A program made the translations under genes and the position numbers. The notes below the pieces were generated by a model. That model searched no databases. It was given only the letters and a program-made list of their open reading frames with translations, and was not told the DNA's origin. 64,000 bases of DNA from Paenibacillus glycanilyticus NBRC 16618 (GTDB taxonomy: Bacteria > Bacillota > Bacilli > Paenibacillales > Paenibacillaceae), in contig NZ_BILY01000033.1 in the NCBI RefSeq assembly GCF_004000805.1, positions 1-64,000 of the forward strand, given 5' to 3'. This document shows positions 19,649 through 27,761 of the stretch, in pieces (within the stretch, counting starts at the first letter, position 1; the number at the start of each line of letters is the position of its first letter).

Positions 19649-19924
19649 CTTAACGATGCGGGGCATCGTTAAGCTCAAGGAAAACGGCGCTGTGAGCATA
19701 GTTTGTTGGGGGGTGGGCGCTTCTTAACGATGTGCGACATCGTTAAGAGAGCTAACGTGGGCTTTTTCGAGCAGCTTAACGATGCGGGACATCGTTAAGC
19801 TCGAGGAAAACGGCGCTGTGAGCTAGTTTGAGGAGGTTTGAGCGTTCCTTAACGATGTGCGACATCGTTAAGAGAGCAAACGTGGGCTCTTTCGAGTCGC
19901 TTAACGATGTCGCACATCGTTAAG
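19649..19924. repeat. Array of five 25-bp palindromes
   Basis: Five copies of CTTAACGATG-N5-CATCGTTAAG at 19649, 19723, 19775, 19848 and 19900. All ten arms are identical. The five centres are cgggg, tgcga, cggga, tgcga and tcgca, the last being the reverse complement of the second and fourth. Spacings alternate 74, 52, 73, 52, so the array is two diverged copies of a roughly 126-bp unit plus a half unit. The stretch has no gene; it fills the gap between the sulfatase-locus terminator and the alpha-glucan promoter. Confidence 0.9.
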
Positions 19925-19990
19925 CTCAGAAAGCACGGTTTAGGTAGGTGAAATAGCCCCAGCCCCCGCGTCGCAGGTGCATCGGGCTAC

Positions 19991-20037
19991 AAAAAAAAGC
20001 CGTCTACCAAGCTAACGGCGTGCTTGATAGACGGCTT
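19991..20037 (-). terminator. Terminator after the formylglycine-generating enzyme gene
   Basis: On the minus strand AAAGCCGTCTA pairs with TAGACGGCTTT, with an inner AAGC/GCTT stem, followed by eight T residues. Confidence 0.85.
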
Positions 20038-20044
20038 TGCTCTA

Positions 20045-21058
20045 TTATTGCTGCGGTGCGGACAGCACCGTGCGGAACCCGCAATTGCCGGTGGAGCTGT
20101 CGGGCGTGTTCTTGCTGCGCGCCGCTACCCGGTAGCGGTTGCAGTAGGAGCTGTGGCAGAGATACGAGCCGCCCCGCATGACGCGCCCTTCTCCAGTACG
20201 AGGGCCTAGCGGGTTATCGTTCTCGCCGCTTTGATAGTACGCCGGGCTGAACCAGTCCGAGCACCATTCCCAGACGTTGCCCGCCATATTATAGAGGCCA
20301 TAGCCATTGGGCTTGAAGCTCTTAGCCGGAGCGGTTCCCAGGTAACCGTCGCTGGCGTGATTTTTGACCGGGAATTTACCCTGCCAGATGTTGCAGTTAT
20401 GCTCGCCGCCTTGCTTCAGCTCATCGCCCCAAGGGTAACGCTTCTGCGCAAGTCCGCCGCGGCCCGCGTATTCCCACTCCGCTTCCGTCGGCAGGCGCCT
20501 GCCCGCCCACTCGCAATACGCCATCGCATCGTTCCAGCTGACATGAATAACCGGATGATCCTCGCGGCCTTCGATATGAGAATCGGGTCCTTCCGGATGG
20601 TTCCAGTCCGCGCCCTCTACCGGGTACCACCAAGGGGCCGTCTGCGGCACCGTCTTCACCTTCGCCGCTTCCGCCTCCGAAACGAACAGATGGAACACAT
20701 AAGACCAGCCGAACCTTTGGGCTTCGGTGACGTAGCCCGTTGCCGCAATAAAACGTCCGAACTGCTCGTTCGTTACCGCCGTTTCATCCATATAAAAGCT
20801 GTTTACGGTAACGCTATGAACCGGTCCTTCCCCGTCTGCCGCAAAGCCTTCCTTATCATTGGTTCCCATCAGGAAGGTTCCGCCCGGAATAAACACCATC
20901 CCCGAAGTATCGGTATCCGGATCAACAGCCGGCTTGGAGTCCGCCGGTTTGACCGCTGCTTTCAGCTTCAAATTCTTAGGTGCGATCACAACCGATGAAC
21001 GATCGGTTGAACAGCAGGATTTTACCGTGTTGCTCTCTAATTCCTGTTCCTGTGCCAT
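20045..21058 (-). CDS. Formylglycine-generating enzyme (sulfatase-modifying factor)
   Basis: Converts the active-site Cys of a sulfatase to C-alpha-formylglycine. 337 residues; the FGE-sulfatase fold is recognised by FIPGGTFLMGTND, NVWEWCSDW and the C-terminal GGSYLCHSSYCNRYRVAARS, whose two Cys match the redox pair of known FGEs, followed by NTPDSSTGNCGFR. ATG 21058 is chosen because a GGGGAGG site lies nine bases ahead; a GTG two codons earlier is too close. It follows the sulfatase gene after a terminator-like hairpin. Acts in the cytoplasm before or during export of the sulfatase, or on a cytoplasmic one. Confidence 0.92.
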   Translation of the reverse strand: MAQEQELESNTVKSCCSTDRSSVVIAPKNLKLKAAVKPADSKPAVDPDTDTSGMVFIPGGTFLMGTNDKEGFAADGEGPVHSVTVNSFYMDETAVTNEQFGRFIAATGYVTEAQRFGWSYVFHLFVSEAEAAKVKTVPQTAPWWYPVEGADWNHPEGPDSHIEGREDHPVIHVSWNDAMAYCEWAGRRLPTEAEWEYAGRGGLAQKRYPWGDELKQGGEHNCNIWQGKFPVKNHASDGYLGTAPAKSFKPNGYGLYNMAGNVWEWCSDWFSPAYYQSGENDNPLGPRTGEGRVMRGGSYLCHSSYCNRYRVAARSKNTPDSSTGNCGFRTVLSAPQQ

Positions 21059-21147
21059 CTTCACCTTCCTCCCCGTATAAGAAGTGTCTATGATCCATCT
21101 AACTAGCTTTTCTTGTAACTCTCTTATTTCAACACTACCATAATAAG

Positions 21148-21201
21148 AAAAGGCAGTACAACGCTTTCCGCACGTAAACTAACGGAAGGCCTTATACTGC
21201 C
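21148..21201 (-). terminator. Hairpin after the sulfatase gene
   Basis: GGCAGTA/TACTGCC with an inner TTCCG/CGGAA stem, followed on the minus strand by TTTTCTTATT. It probably lowers read-through into the next gene. Confidence 0.6.
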
Positions 21202-21208
21202 ATCTGCT

Positions 21209-22684
21209 CTATTCTTTTTCTAGTAAACCAAGCCGGACGTACTGCTCTTCCGGTGCTCCCGCCTGCTTCATGCCCGCAACGAGCAGCTCCATCATCCGTG
21301 CCTCGGCCTCATCATCCTGAAGCGGATGCTCCTGATGCTCATCCCGAGCAAGATCATAAAGCCGCGTCTCCATGACGAATTGATTCCGGGCATACGTTAC
21401 GCCTTGCGTGCTTTCCGGAATTTTGAACACCGGATAGGACGTATAAGGCAGGAACCGGCCCGCTTCAATACGCTCCGGCGCTACGCGTCCGAGATAGGAA
21501 CGGAAAGTGGTCGGCATAGCTGTGTAAGCGTAACAAGGATAATTATCCTTGGAGACCGGTGCGCGCATATACGTATAACGGCCATCCGTTACATTGACGC
21601 ACATCCCGTGATAGCCGTACAAAGCCGCTTCCCTCACCTTCTCCTGCGTTCCTTCGAGCAATCCGCGAAGCGAAGCCCCTTGCACCGTATCCGGAATCGA
21701 AGCTCCCATATAGTCCAGGATCGTAGGCATAAGATCGATATTTTGCGTAAGCGCCTGGATGCGGGTGCCCGCGGCCCGGCCTTCAGGCAGACGAATCATT
21801 AGCGGGATATTGGCCAGCTCGTTATACACATGCATGACGTTTTTGCCCGTCTGTTCGTGCTCGCCAAGCAATAAACCGTGGTCGGTTGTAAAAATAACAA
21901 GAGTATCGTCCAGGATATCCAGCCGTTCCATCGTATCCAGCAGCTTGCCAAGCCAATGGTCGATCATCGTAAGAGTTGCCGCATAACGCTTCTGAATATG
22001 GGCAAGCGCCTCCGGCGGTACGTCAACAGTGCCGTATTTCGGCCAGCTGTAGGCCGGACCTTCGTAGCTGTCCTGGTACATTTGCAAATAATGATCGGGC
22101 GTATCAAACGGCTCATGCGGGTCAAAAGCTTCCACCGTCAAGAAATACCGGTCCTCGCGTCCGTTCTTCTCCAGCCAGTCGCATGCCGCCTGAATGGTCC
22201 TTGGCCCCGGATAATCCTCTTCGCGAAGAAATTGCGTACGGTTCTTCTGGCATTGCGCGCGTACCTGACCGTAATAACGTTCCGGCGCAGGCAAATCTTT
22301 AATAGAAGAAACCCATGGATCATCCTCCTGCCCCCGGTGGAAATCCCACGTGGAGAAGGACTGGCAATAGTTCTCGCCGCCCGTGGCAAAATAATGATAA
22401 TGGTCGGTCACGATATGGCTGAACACGCCGGCCTCCCTCAGAGACGCCGGCAACGTGCGGTCAAACGGTTCAATGCCGCCCCAGCCCTTTTCCAGAAAAG
22501 CAGCCCGTCCCGTCAGCATATCGCGCCGCGCCGGCATGCAAGGCAGCGACCCGGACCAATGCTGGTCGAAGACGACGGACTGCTCCGCAAGCCGGTCGAT
22601 ATTAGGCGTCCGAACGCCCTCGCCGCCGTAAGCGGATAAAGCTCTTCGGTTCAAGGTATCGAGCATAATCATAATCGTTCGCAT
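21209..22684 (-). CDS. Cys-type S1 family sulfatase
   Basis: 491 residues. The N-terminus MRTIMIMLDTLNRRALSAYG has the first metal-binding Asp region, and LPCMPARRDMLTGR holds the C-x-P-x-R signature whose Cys must become formylglycine. Later motifs (FTTDHGLLLGEH) supply further metal ligands. There is no signal peptide at the chosen start, so the enzyme may act in the cytoplasm on imported sulfated sugars. The frame is open to 22906 inside the permease gene, but ATG 22684 has AAGGGGTG ahead and lies 11 bp past the permease stop. Substrate unknown; the neighbouring FGE supplies maturation. Confidence 0.92.
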   Translation of the reverse strand: MRTIMIMLDTLNRRALSAYGGEGVRTPNIDRLAEQSVVFDQHWSGSLPCMPARRDMLTGRAAFLEKGWGGIEPFDRTLPASLREAGVFSHIVTDHYHYFATGGENYCQSFSTWDFHRGQEDDPWVSSIKDLPAPERYYGQVRAQCQKNRTQFLREEDYPGPRTIQAACDWLEKNGREDRYFLTVEAFDPHEPFDTPDHYLQMYQDSYEGPAYSWPKYGTVDVPPEALAHIQKRYAATLTMIDHWLGKLLDTMERLDILDDTLVIFTTDHGLLLGEHEQTGKNVMHVYNELANIPLMIRLPEGRAAGTRIQALTQNIDLMPTILDYMGASIPDTVQGASLRGLLEGTQEKVREAALYGYHGMCVNVTDGRYTYMRAPVSKDNYPCYAYTAMPTTFRSYLGRVAPERIEAGRFLPYTSYPVFKIPESTQGVTYARNQFVMETRLYDLARDEHQEHPLQDDEAEARMMELLVAGMKQAGAPEEQYVRLGLLEKE

Positions 22685-22695
22685 GAAAGCACCCC

Positions 22696-23556
22696 TTATT
22701 TCAGACCTGTTGTTACAATCCCCTGCACAAAGTATTTCTGCGCTGCCAAGAATAATAATACAAGAGGCAACACGACTAAGGTAGTTGCCGCCATGAGCAA
22801 ATTCCATTCTACGTTCGTCTCGCTGCGGAAAATGGTAAGGCCAAGCTGCACGGTCCGCATATGCTCCGTGTTGGTCATAATAAGCGGCCACATGTAATCG
22901 TTCCACGTTGCCGTAGTTTTGAAGATCGCCAGCGTTGCCAGAATCGGCTTGCTGAGCGGCAGATAGATCTGGAAGAATACGCGGAAGACATTCGCTCCGT
23001 CAATTTGCGCCGCCTCGTCAAGCGCCCGAGGAAAGTTCAAGAAATATTGCCGGCACAGGAAAATCCCGAAGGAGCCCGCAATAAACGGCAGCACCAGACC
23101 CGTATAGCTGTTAATGAAGCCAAAGCCGCCTTGCCCCTGCCAGTCGTTGCCCCCAAAGAACGGGAACATCTTCATCATCAGGAAGGTTGGAATCATCGTC
23201 GCCTGCGGCGGCACCATAATGCCGATCAGCACGGAGAAGAATAGCACGTCCCGTCCCGGGAAACGAAGCCTCGCAAAAGCAAAGCCTGCCATGGAGTTAA
23301 ACACCAGGCTGAATACAACGGTAACGCCGGTTACAATAAACGAATTATAGAAGTATCGGAGCCATTCGCCTCGTCCCATGGCTTCCGCGTAATTGTCGAA
23401 TAACCAATGTTTCGGAATAAACGTAAATGTCGGGGACTGAATCTCGCCCATCGTTTTCAGCGAAGTAACCACCATTAACAAGAACGGGAACAGCATAAGC
23501 AATGCAATGATAAACATAACGATTGAAAAAAGTACAGTAGGCCATTTTCTAGTCAT
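22696..23556 (-). CDS. Carbohydrate ABC permease (second permease, sulfated-glycan locus)
   Basis: 286 residues, six membrane segments, MalG/UgpE branch of CUT1 importers. The ATPase-contact loop reads DEAAQIDGANVFRVFFQIYLPL. Works with the permease at 23587-24504 and the binding protein at 24606-25916. The gap to the sulfatase start is 11 bp, so import and desulfation are in one transcript. A family ATPase is not encoded nearby. Confidence 0.92.
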   Translation of the reverse strand: MTRKWPTVLFSIVMFIIALLMLFPFLLMVVTSLKTMGEIQSPTFTFIPKHWLFDNYAEAMGRGEWLRYFYNSFIVTGVTVVFSLVFNSMAGFAFARLRFPGRDVLFFSVLIGIMVPPQATMIPTFLMMKMFPFFGGNDWQGQGGFGFINSYTGLVLPFIAGSFGIFLCRQYFLNFPRALDEAAQIDGANVFRVFFQIYLPLSKPILATLAIFKTTATWNDYMWPLIMTNTEHMRTVQLGLTIFRSETNVEWNLLMAATTLVVLPLVLLFLAAQKYFVQGIVTTGLK

Positions 23557-23586
23557 TACGGGTCCGCCTCCTAATCCACATCGGTG

Positions 23587-24504
23587 TCATTCCCCTTTAT
23601 TTCCGAGACGGAAATTCAGCAAAGTAATAAGCAGCGTAATCACGAACAAGACCATCGCCATCGCCGATGCGTAGCCCATCTGGAAATCCTGGAAGCCGCG
23701 CAGGTAAATCTGATGAACGATGGTTGTCGTTTTGTTCAACGGTCCGCCGTTGGTCAAAATGTTGACCTGCTCAAACACCATAAACGAGTTGATGCAGGAC
23801 ATAACCAGAATAAAGAACGTTGTTGGCTTAAGCATCGGAATCGTGATGGCAAAAAACTGCCGGACCTTCGTTGCGCCATCCATATGAGCGGCTTCATAAA
23901 GGCTTGCCGGGATGGACTGCAGACCGGACAAATACACGATCATCGTGTAGCCGATCGATTTCCAGATTCCCATCATAATGATGGCGGCCATTGCCGTGCT
24001 TGGATCGTACAGCCATTGCACCGGGGCAAGGCCAACCGTCTTCAGCACGCGGTTCAATATCCCGAGCGACGGATCGTAAATCCATAGCCAGATCATCGAT
24101 ACCGCAACCATGGAGGTGACGTTCGGAATATAAACGCTGACGCGGGCGAATAGGCGGCCTCTCAGCTTTCCGTTCAGCAGTACCGCGAGCAAGAGGCCTA
24201 ATGCCATCTGCGGAAAAATCGAAAACAAGGAATAAATAAACGTGTTGTACACCGCCGTGCCAAACAGCTTGTCATGGAACAGCCTTACGTAGTTGTCGAA
24301 ACCAACAAAAGCCGGCGTCGAGTAAAAGTTATAGTTCGTAAAGCTGTAATACAAGCCCACCAGCAGCGGGATAAAAATAAACGCGAAATAAACGAGATAA
24401 CCCGGGGCAATAAACAAATACCCGGCCTTATCGATTGGGGCGCGCCGCCGGCTCTTCGAAGTTGTCGCTTTGCTTGCTGCAGCCGCCGAATTCACGGAAT
24501 TCAT
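23587..24504 (-). CDS. Carbohydrate ABC permease (first permease, sulfated-glycan locus)
   Basis: 305 residues, MalF/UgpA branch, with six membrane segments after a Ser/Lys/Arg-rich start. ATPase-contact loop YEAAHMDGATKVRQFFAITIPM. A GAGAGGTGAGG site precedes the ATG. It is separated from the binding-protein gene by a terminator-like hairpin at 24545-24582, so the permeases are probably made at lower level than the binding protein. Confidence 0.92.
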   Translation of the reverse strand: MNSVNSAAAASKATTSKSRRRAPIDKAGYLFIAPGYLVYFAFIFIPLLVGLYYSFTNYNFYSTPAFVGFDNYVRLFHDKLFGTAVYNTFIYSLFSIFPQMALGLLLAVLLNGKLRGRLFARVSVYIPNVTSMVAVSMIWLWIYDPSLGILNRVLKTVGLAPVQWLYDPSTAMAAIIMMGIWKSIGYTMIVYLSGLQSIPASLYEAAHMDGATKVRQFFAITIPMLKPTTFFILVMSCINSFMVFEQVNILTNGGPLNKTTTIVHQIYLRGFQDFQMGYASAMAMVLFVITLLITLLNFRLGNKGE

Positions 24505-24544
24505 AACGCCTCACCTCTCTTCCTTCAATAACGAAAAATCCTTT

Positions 24545-24582
24545 AAAAAAGGCGCCTGCCCTTCTAGCGGCAGCAGGCGCCT
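24545..24582 (-). terminator. Attenuating terminator between binding-protein and permease genes
   Basis: AGGCGCCTGC and GCAGGCGCCT form a perfect ten-base stem; the minus strand continues with TTTTTT. Inside an operon this usually means partial termination. Confidence 0.8.
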
Positions 24583-24605
24583 ATACCAGGCTAAATGGAT
24601 GCCCG

Positions 24606-25916
24606 TTAGTTGGTAATCAAGTTTGGCAGCTCTTTTTTCAGCTCTGCGGCCGCATCCTTCATCGCTTGCTCCGCCGATTTCGTGTTGTAGAAAGCTGCTT
24701 CCAGATGCTGGCTGATAATCTCGTACATTTTGCTGGAGTAAGTGACCTTTGCGGCGCCTTCCCCGTAGGATACCGCATCGAATACCGCTTGGTTCATTTC
24801 AGGTTTGTCTTTGATGTAATCATCCTTCAGCGAGTTCAAGACAACCGGCGTGCCAAGCTCCTTGTATCGGTTCCATGTCTCTTCCTTGGACATAACCGTC
24901 TGCATGAATTCAAACGCCAGATCCTTCTGCTTGCTTTGCGAGCTCATGAAGAGCAGGCGCATACCGGCGAAGGTAGCTTTTGTTTTGCGCTCGATTGGAC
25001 CGGATACGCCAATCTTGCCGGCCAATTCCGGATGATCCTTTTGTGTATTCACGTAAGCAGCCGGGCTGTCGTAAGCGATTGCGGCTTTGCCGTTCGGGAA
25101 CAGGTTCTCGTTGGATTTCGCCGAGTCGTTCGGAATCGTTACGCCTTTTTTCACCAGGTCCACAATATACTGCGTCGCTTCAATCGATTCCGGAGAATCG
25201 AAGAGCGGCTCGTTTTTATCCGCATCGATGATTTTGCCGCCGTTTTGCAGGACAAACGATTGCCAGAAGGTCCAAGCGTTAGCCGTTGGAATGGCCAGAC
25301 CCGCCGTCACCGTTGTATTGCCGTCTTTCTTCGTCAGTAGCTCCGCATCCTTCGCAAGCTCTTCCCAGCTTGCCGGCGGCTTCTCGGGATCAAGTCCCGC
25401 CGCTTCGAACAGGTCTTTGCGCCATAGCAGAACGCGAGGATCCGGAATAAACCCGAGGCCGTACAGCTTGTCTTTGTACATGCCGGTGTTCAGCACGCTT
25501 TCCATCATGTCGCTTTTGCCATCCCACTTATCCGTATAAGCGTCAAGCGGTTCATATTGGCCAAGATTTGCCCGCTGGGCAACCGATGCCAGTGTATAAG
25601 ACAGCACATCCGGCGCGGTACCGCTGGCATAAGCGGCATTCAGCTTAGTCTCCATGTCGTTGCCGAACGGAACCTCGCTGTAGTTCACCTTCACGCCCGG
25701 ATGGCTGGCTTCGAATTCCTGAATCACGCGCGTCCAATACGCTTTCTCCGGCGCATCCGTGCCTGCCCGCCAGAATGTCAGCGTCTTGCTGCCGCCGGAA
25801 GAACCGTTGTCCTTCGGGTTCAGCTGCTCGGTGGAGTTGCTGCCGCATGCGGTTAACGCAACGCTGGCCAGCACCGTCACGCAAAGCGCCGTCATGATGC
25901 TTTTTCTTCTTTTCAT
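24606..25916 (-). CDS. Sugar-binding lipoprotein (UgpB type)
   Basis: 436 residues: basic start, hydrophobic core and lipobox LTAC, then a family 1 binding-protein body (TLTFWRAGTDAPEKAYWTRVI, EVPFGNDMETKLNAAYASG). GGGAGG lies ahead of the ATG. First gene of the importer-sulfatase transcript, immediately downstream of the YesM/YesN genes. Ligand unknown; the sulfatase in the same operon points to a sulfated oligosaccharide. Confidence 0.92.
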   Translation of the reverse strand: MKRRKSIMTALCVTVLASVALTACGSNSTEQLNPKDNGSSGGSKTLTFWRAGTDAPEKAYWTRVIQEFEASHPGVKVNYSEVPFGNDMETKLNAAYASGTAPDVLSYTLASVAQRANLGQYEPLDAYTDKWDGKSDMMESVLNTGMYKDKLYGLGFIPDPRVLLWRKDLFEAAGLDPEKPPASWEELAKDAELLTKKDGNTTVTAGLAIPTANAWTFWQSFVLQNGGKIIDADKNEPLFDSPESIEATQYIVDLVKKGVTIPNDSAKSNENLFPNGKAAIAYDSPAAYVNTQKDHPELAGKIGVSGPIERKTKATFAGMRLLFMSSQSKQKDLAFEFMQTVMSKEETWNRYKELGTPVVLNSLKDDYIKDKPEMNQAVFDAVSYGEGAAKVTYSSKMYEIISQHLEAAFYNTKSAEQAMKDAAAELKKELPNLITN

Positions 25917-26063
25917 ATCTTCTATGACCTCCCTTTGTTGAATCTACTGTGAAGTATAAAGAATGGCAGAGACCGCTAGTGACGCCAGATTCCGGTCTTT
26001 CAGCACAAAAGTACAGGAATTAAGAGCAGCCCTGCTCCTCTGCCTTAAGGAACTAGCAAAATA

Positions 26064-26092
26064 TTCGGATTCCATACTCCGCTGTTCGGATT
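26064..26092 (-). promoter_or_regulatory. Paired direct repeats upstream of the sulfatase-locus binding protein
   Basis: TTCGGATT occurs at 26064-26071 and again at 26085-26092 (plus strand), start to start 21 bp. Same spacing as the repeats in the alpha-glucan locus but a different sequence, fitting a different YesN protein. A promoter is less clear: the best -10, TATACT, lies about 110 bp closer to the gene. Confidence 0.5.
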
Positions 26093-26096
26093 TCAC

Positions 26097-26124
26097 AAAA
26101 AAACACCGCGTTATCGCGATGTTT
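26097..26124 (-). terminator. Terminator after the second YesN regulator
   Basis: AAACA-x-CGCG pairs with CGCG-x-TGTTT around a TTAT loop, and the minus strand runs into seven T residues. Confidence 0.8.
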
Positions 26125-26141
26125 GACGGATCGGTATTTAT

Positions 26142-27761
26142 TTAGACGCTGCGCTGCCGCTCCATGTATTCGGCCGGGGACAAGCCCGTATAGCTCTTGA
26201 ACAGCTTGATGAAATAGCTCGTATTCGAATAACCGACAAGCGCCGCGGCATCGGCAACCTTCAGCGTCTGACGTTTCAGAAGCTCCTTCGCTTTTTCCAT
26301 CCTTACCTGCATCAGGTACTCGTTATAATTCATGCCCGTTTCTTTCTTGAACAATTCACTGATGTACGTCCGGCTCAGATGAACATGATCCGCGATGTCC
26401 TGCAGCATCAAATCTTCCGCATAATGCATCGTAATATATTCGCATGCCCGTTCCACCGCTTCGCCATACTGCGGACGCCGCGCGCTGATCCGATCCATGA
26501 TCTGATGAAAAACGCTGCTCGCCCAGCCGGACAATTCGCGGAACGTTGCATACCGCTGAACCTCCACGTGGGCGTCAATATAGAGCGTCTCCAGCTCTTC
26601 CGTCGGAACGCCTACCGTTCTGGCGCGGTTAACCGCAATGTAAATCAACTCCAGCACCAGCGACCTTGCCTGCTTGGCTGACAGCTGTCTCCCCGTTTCC
26701 ATCTCGTCCATAATTTTCTCGAGGAACAAGCCGGCTCTAGCCGTCAGTCCGTTATCCAGATAGCCTTGAAACGTTGACGTCCAGCCGGACCCGAAGTTGC
26801 TGTAAGCCGCGCTGCCTGCACTGCCGTTGTCTTCATACCAGGCAATGCCGGGATCGCCGTAAAATAAATGACGGTCCGCAGCGGCAAGCGCTTCGGACAG
26901 CTGCTCCGGCAAATAAGACAGCCTGCTGTACATATGGCTGATTCCGATCACGGCGTTAGCTCTGACAAACCGCTGCAAATGCTCGCTTGCCCGGCTTGCC
27001 AGCACAAGCAGCGATTCGCGCTGCGACTTTAATCCCGTGTGAACCGAATTGCAGAGCATGATATACAGATTCGGCTTGTAGAGGAAGGAGCAGCCGTTCC
27101 CCAGCTCATGATGCAGCGTCTCGTCCAGAATGTTAATGACCGCATTCTGCAGCAGCCCTTCCTCCCGGATCCGCAGCGGCTCCGAGCCCTGTACGATTCC
27201 CACAACAAGCAAGGCAAGATGCTTCTCGGACAACCCGATATGCAGACGCTCCATTCTCTCCGCGAATCCATTCGCCGCCTCCCGTCCACCCTCCAAGAGT
27301 TCGCGGAAATAGGCATTGCGAAGCGTAACCTGACTTTCGTTCAAGCTGTATCTAAGCGCGTTTATTTCGCTGGCCGCCCGTTGATCCAGGTCAATATCCT
27401 TTTTGATTTTCTGCAAAATCTGTTCCAGCCCGGACAGCGTAATTTCCGCCTTCAATATGTATTCGCTTGCCCCAAACTTCAGCGCTTCCGCCGCGAATTG
27501 GAACTCGCTGTAAGAGCTGAAGACCACCGACCGGATATGCGGCATTTCTTCTTTAAGCGCTTTGATCAGGTCAATCCCGTTCATTCCCGGCATCTTGATA
27601 TCCGTAACGACAAGATCAACCGGATGGGTCCGGCAAAAGGTTAAAGCATCCTCGCCGTTCGAAGCTTCGCCCGCTATCCGGTAATCGCCGCCCGTCCGCT
27701 CCACCGTCATCTGGAACCATTCCCGGATCATCGGTTCATCATCCACAATGAGAATATTCAT
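26142..27761 (-). CDS. Response regulator, YesN type
   Basis: 539 residues. Receiver with LIVDDEP, phospho-acceptor in VVTDIKMPGMNG and Lys in YILKAE (KA in place of the common KP). The C-terminal AraC domain has both helix-turn-helix motifs (LQDIADHVHLSRTYISELFKKE and ADAAALVGYSNTSYFIKLF). ATG 27761 overlaps the kinase stop in ATGA form and has GGAGGAGGTG nine bases ahead; an in-frame Met seven codons earlier lacks this. Probable activator of the importer-sulfatase operon directly downstream. Confidence 0.9.
   Translation of the reverse strand: MNILIVDDEPMIREWFQMTVERTGGDYRIAGEASNGEDALTFCRTHPVDLVVTDIKMPGMNGIDLIKALKEEMPHIRSVVFSSYSEFQFAAEALKFGASEYILKAEITLSGLEQILQKIKKDIDLDQRAASEINALRYSLNESQVTLRNAYFRELLEGGREAANGFAERMERLHIGLSEKHLALLVVGIVQGSEPLRIREEGLLQNAVINILDETLHHELGNGCSFLYKPNLYIMLCNSVHTGLKSQRESLLVLASRASEHLQRFVRANAVIGISHMYSRLSYLPEQLSEALAAADRHLFYGDPGIAWYEDNGSAGSAAYSNFGSGWTSTFQGYLDNGLTARAGLFLEKIMDEMETGRQLSAKQARSLVLELIYIAVNRARTVGVPTEELETLYIDAHVEVQRYATFRELSGWASSVFHQIMDRISARRPQYGEAVERACEYITMHYAEDLMLQDIADHVHLSRTYISELFKKETGMNYNEYLMQVRMEKAKELLKRQTLKVADAAALVGYSNTSYFIKLFKSYTGLSPAEYMERQRSV

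Noticed and set aside
19649..19924. Possible CRISPR array
   Set aside because: The repeats are true palindromes with alternating 52/73-74 bp periods and the intervening sequences are related to each other, not unique spacers; no cas genes are present.
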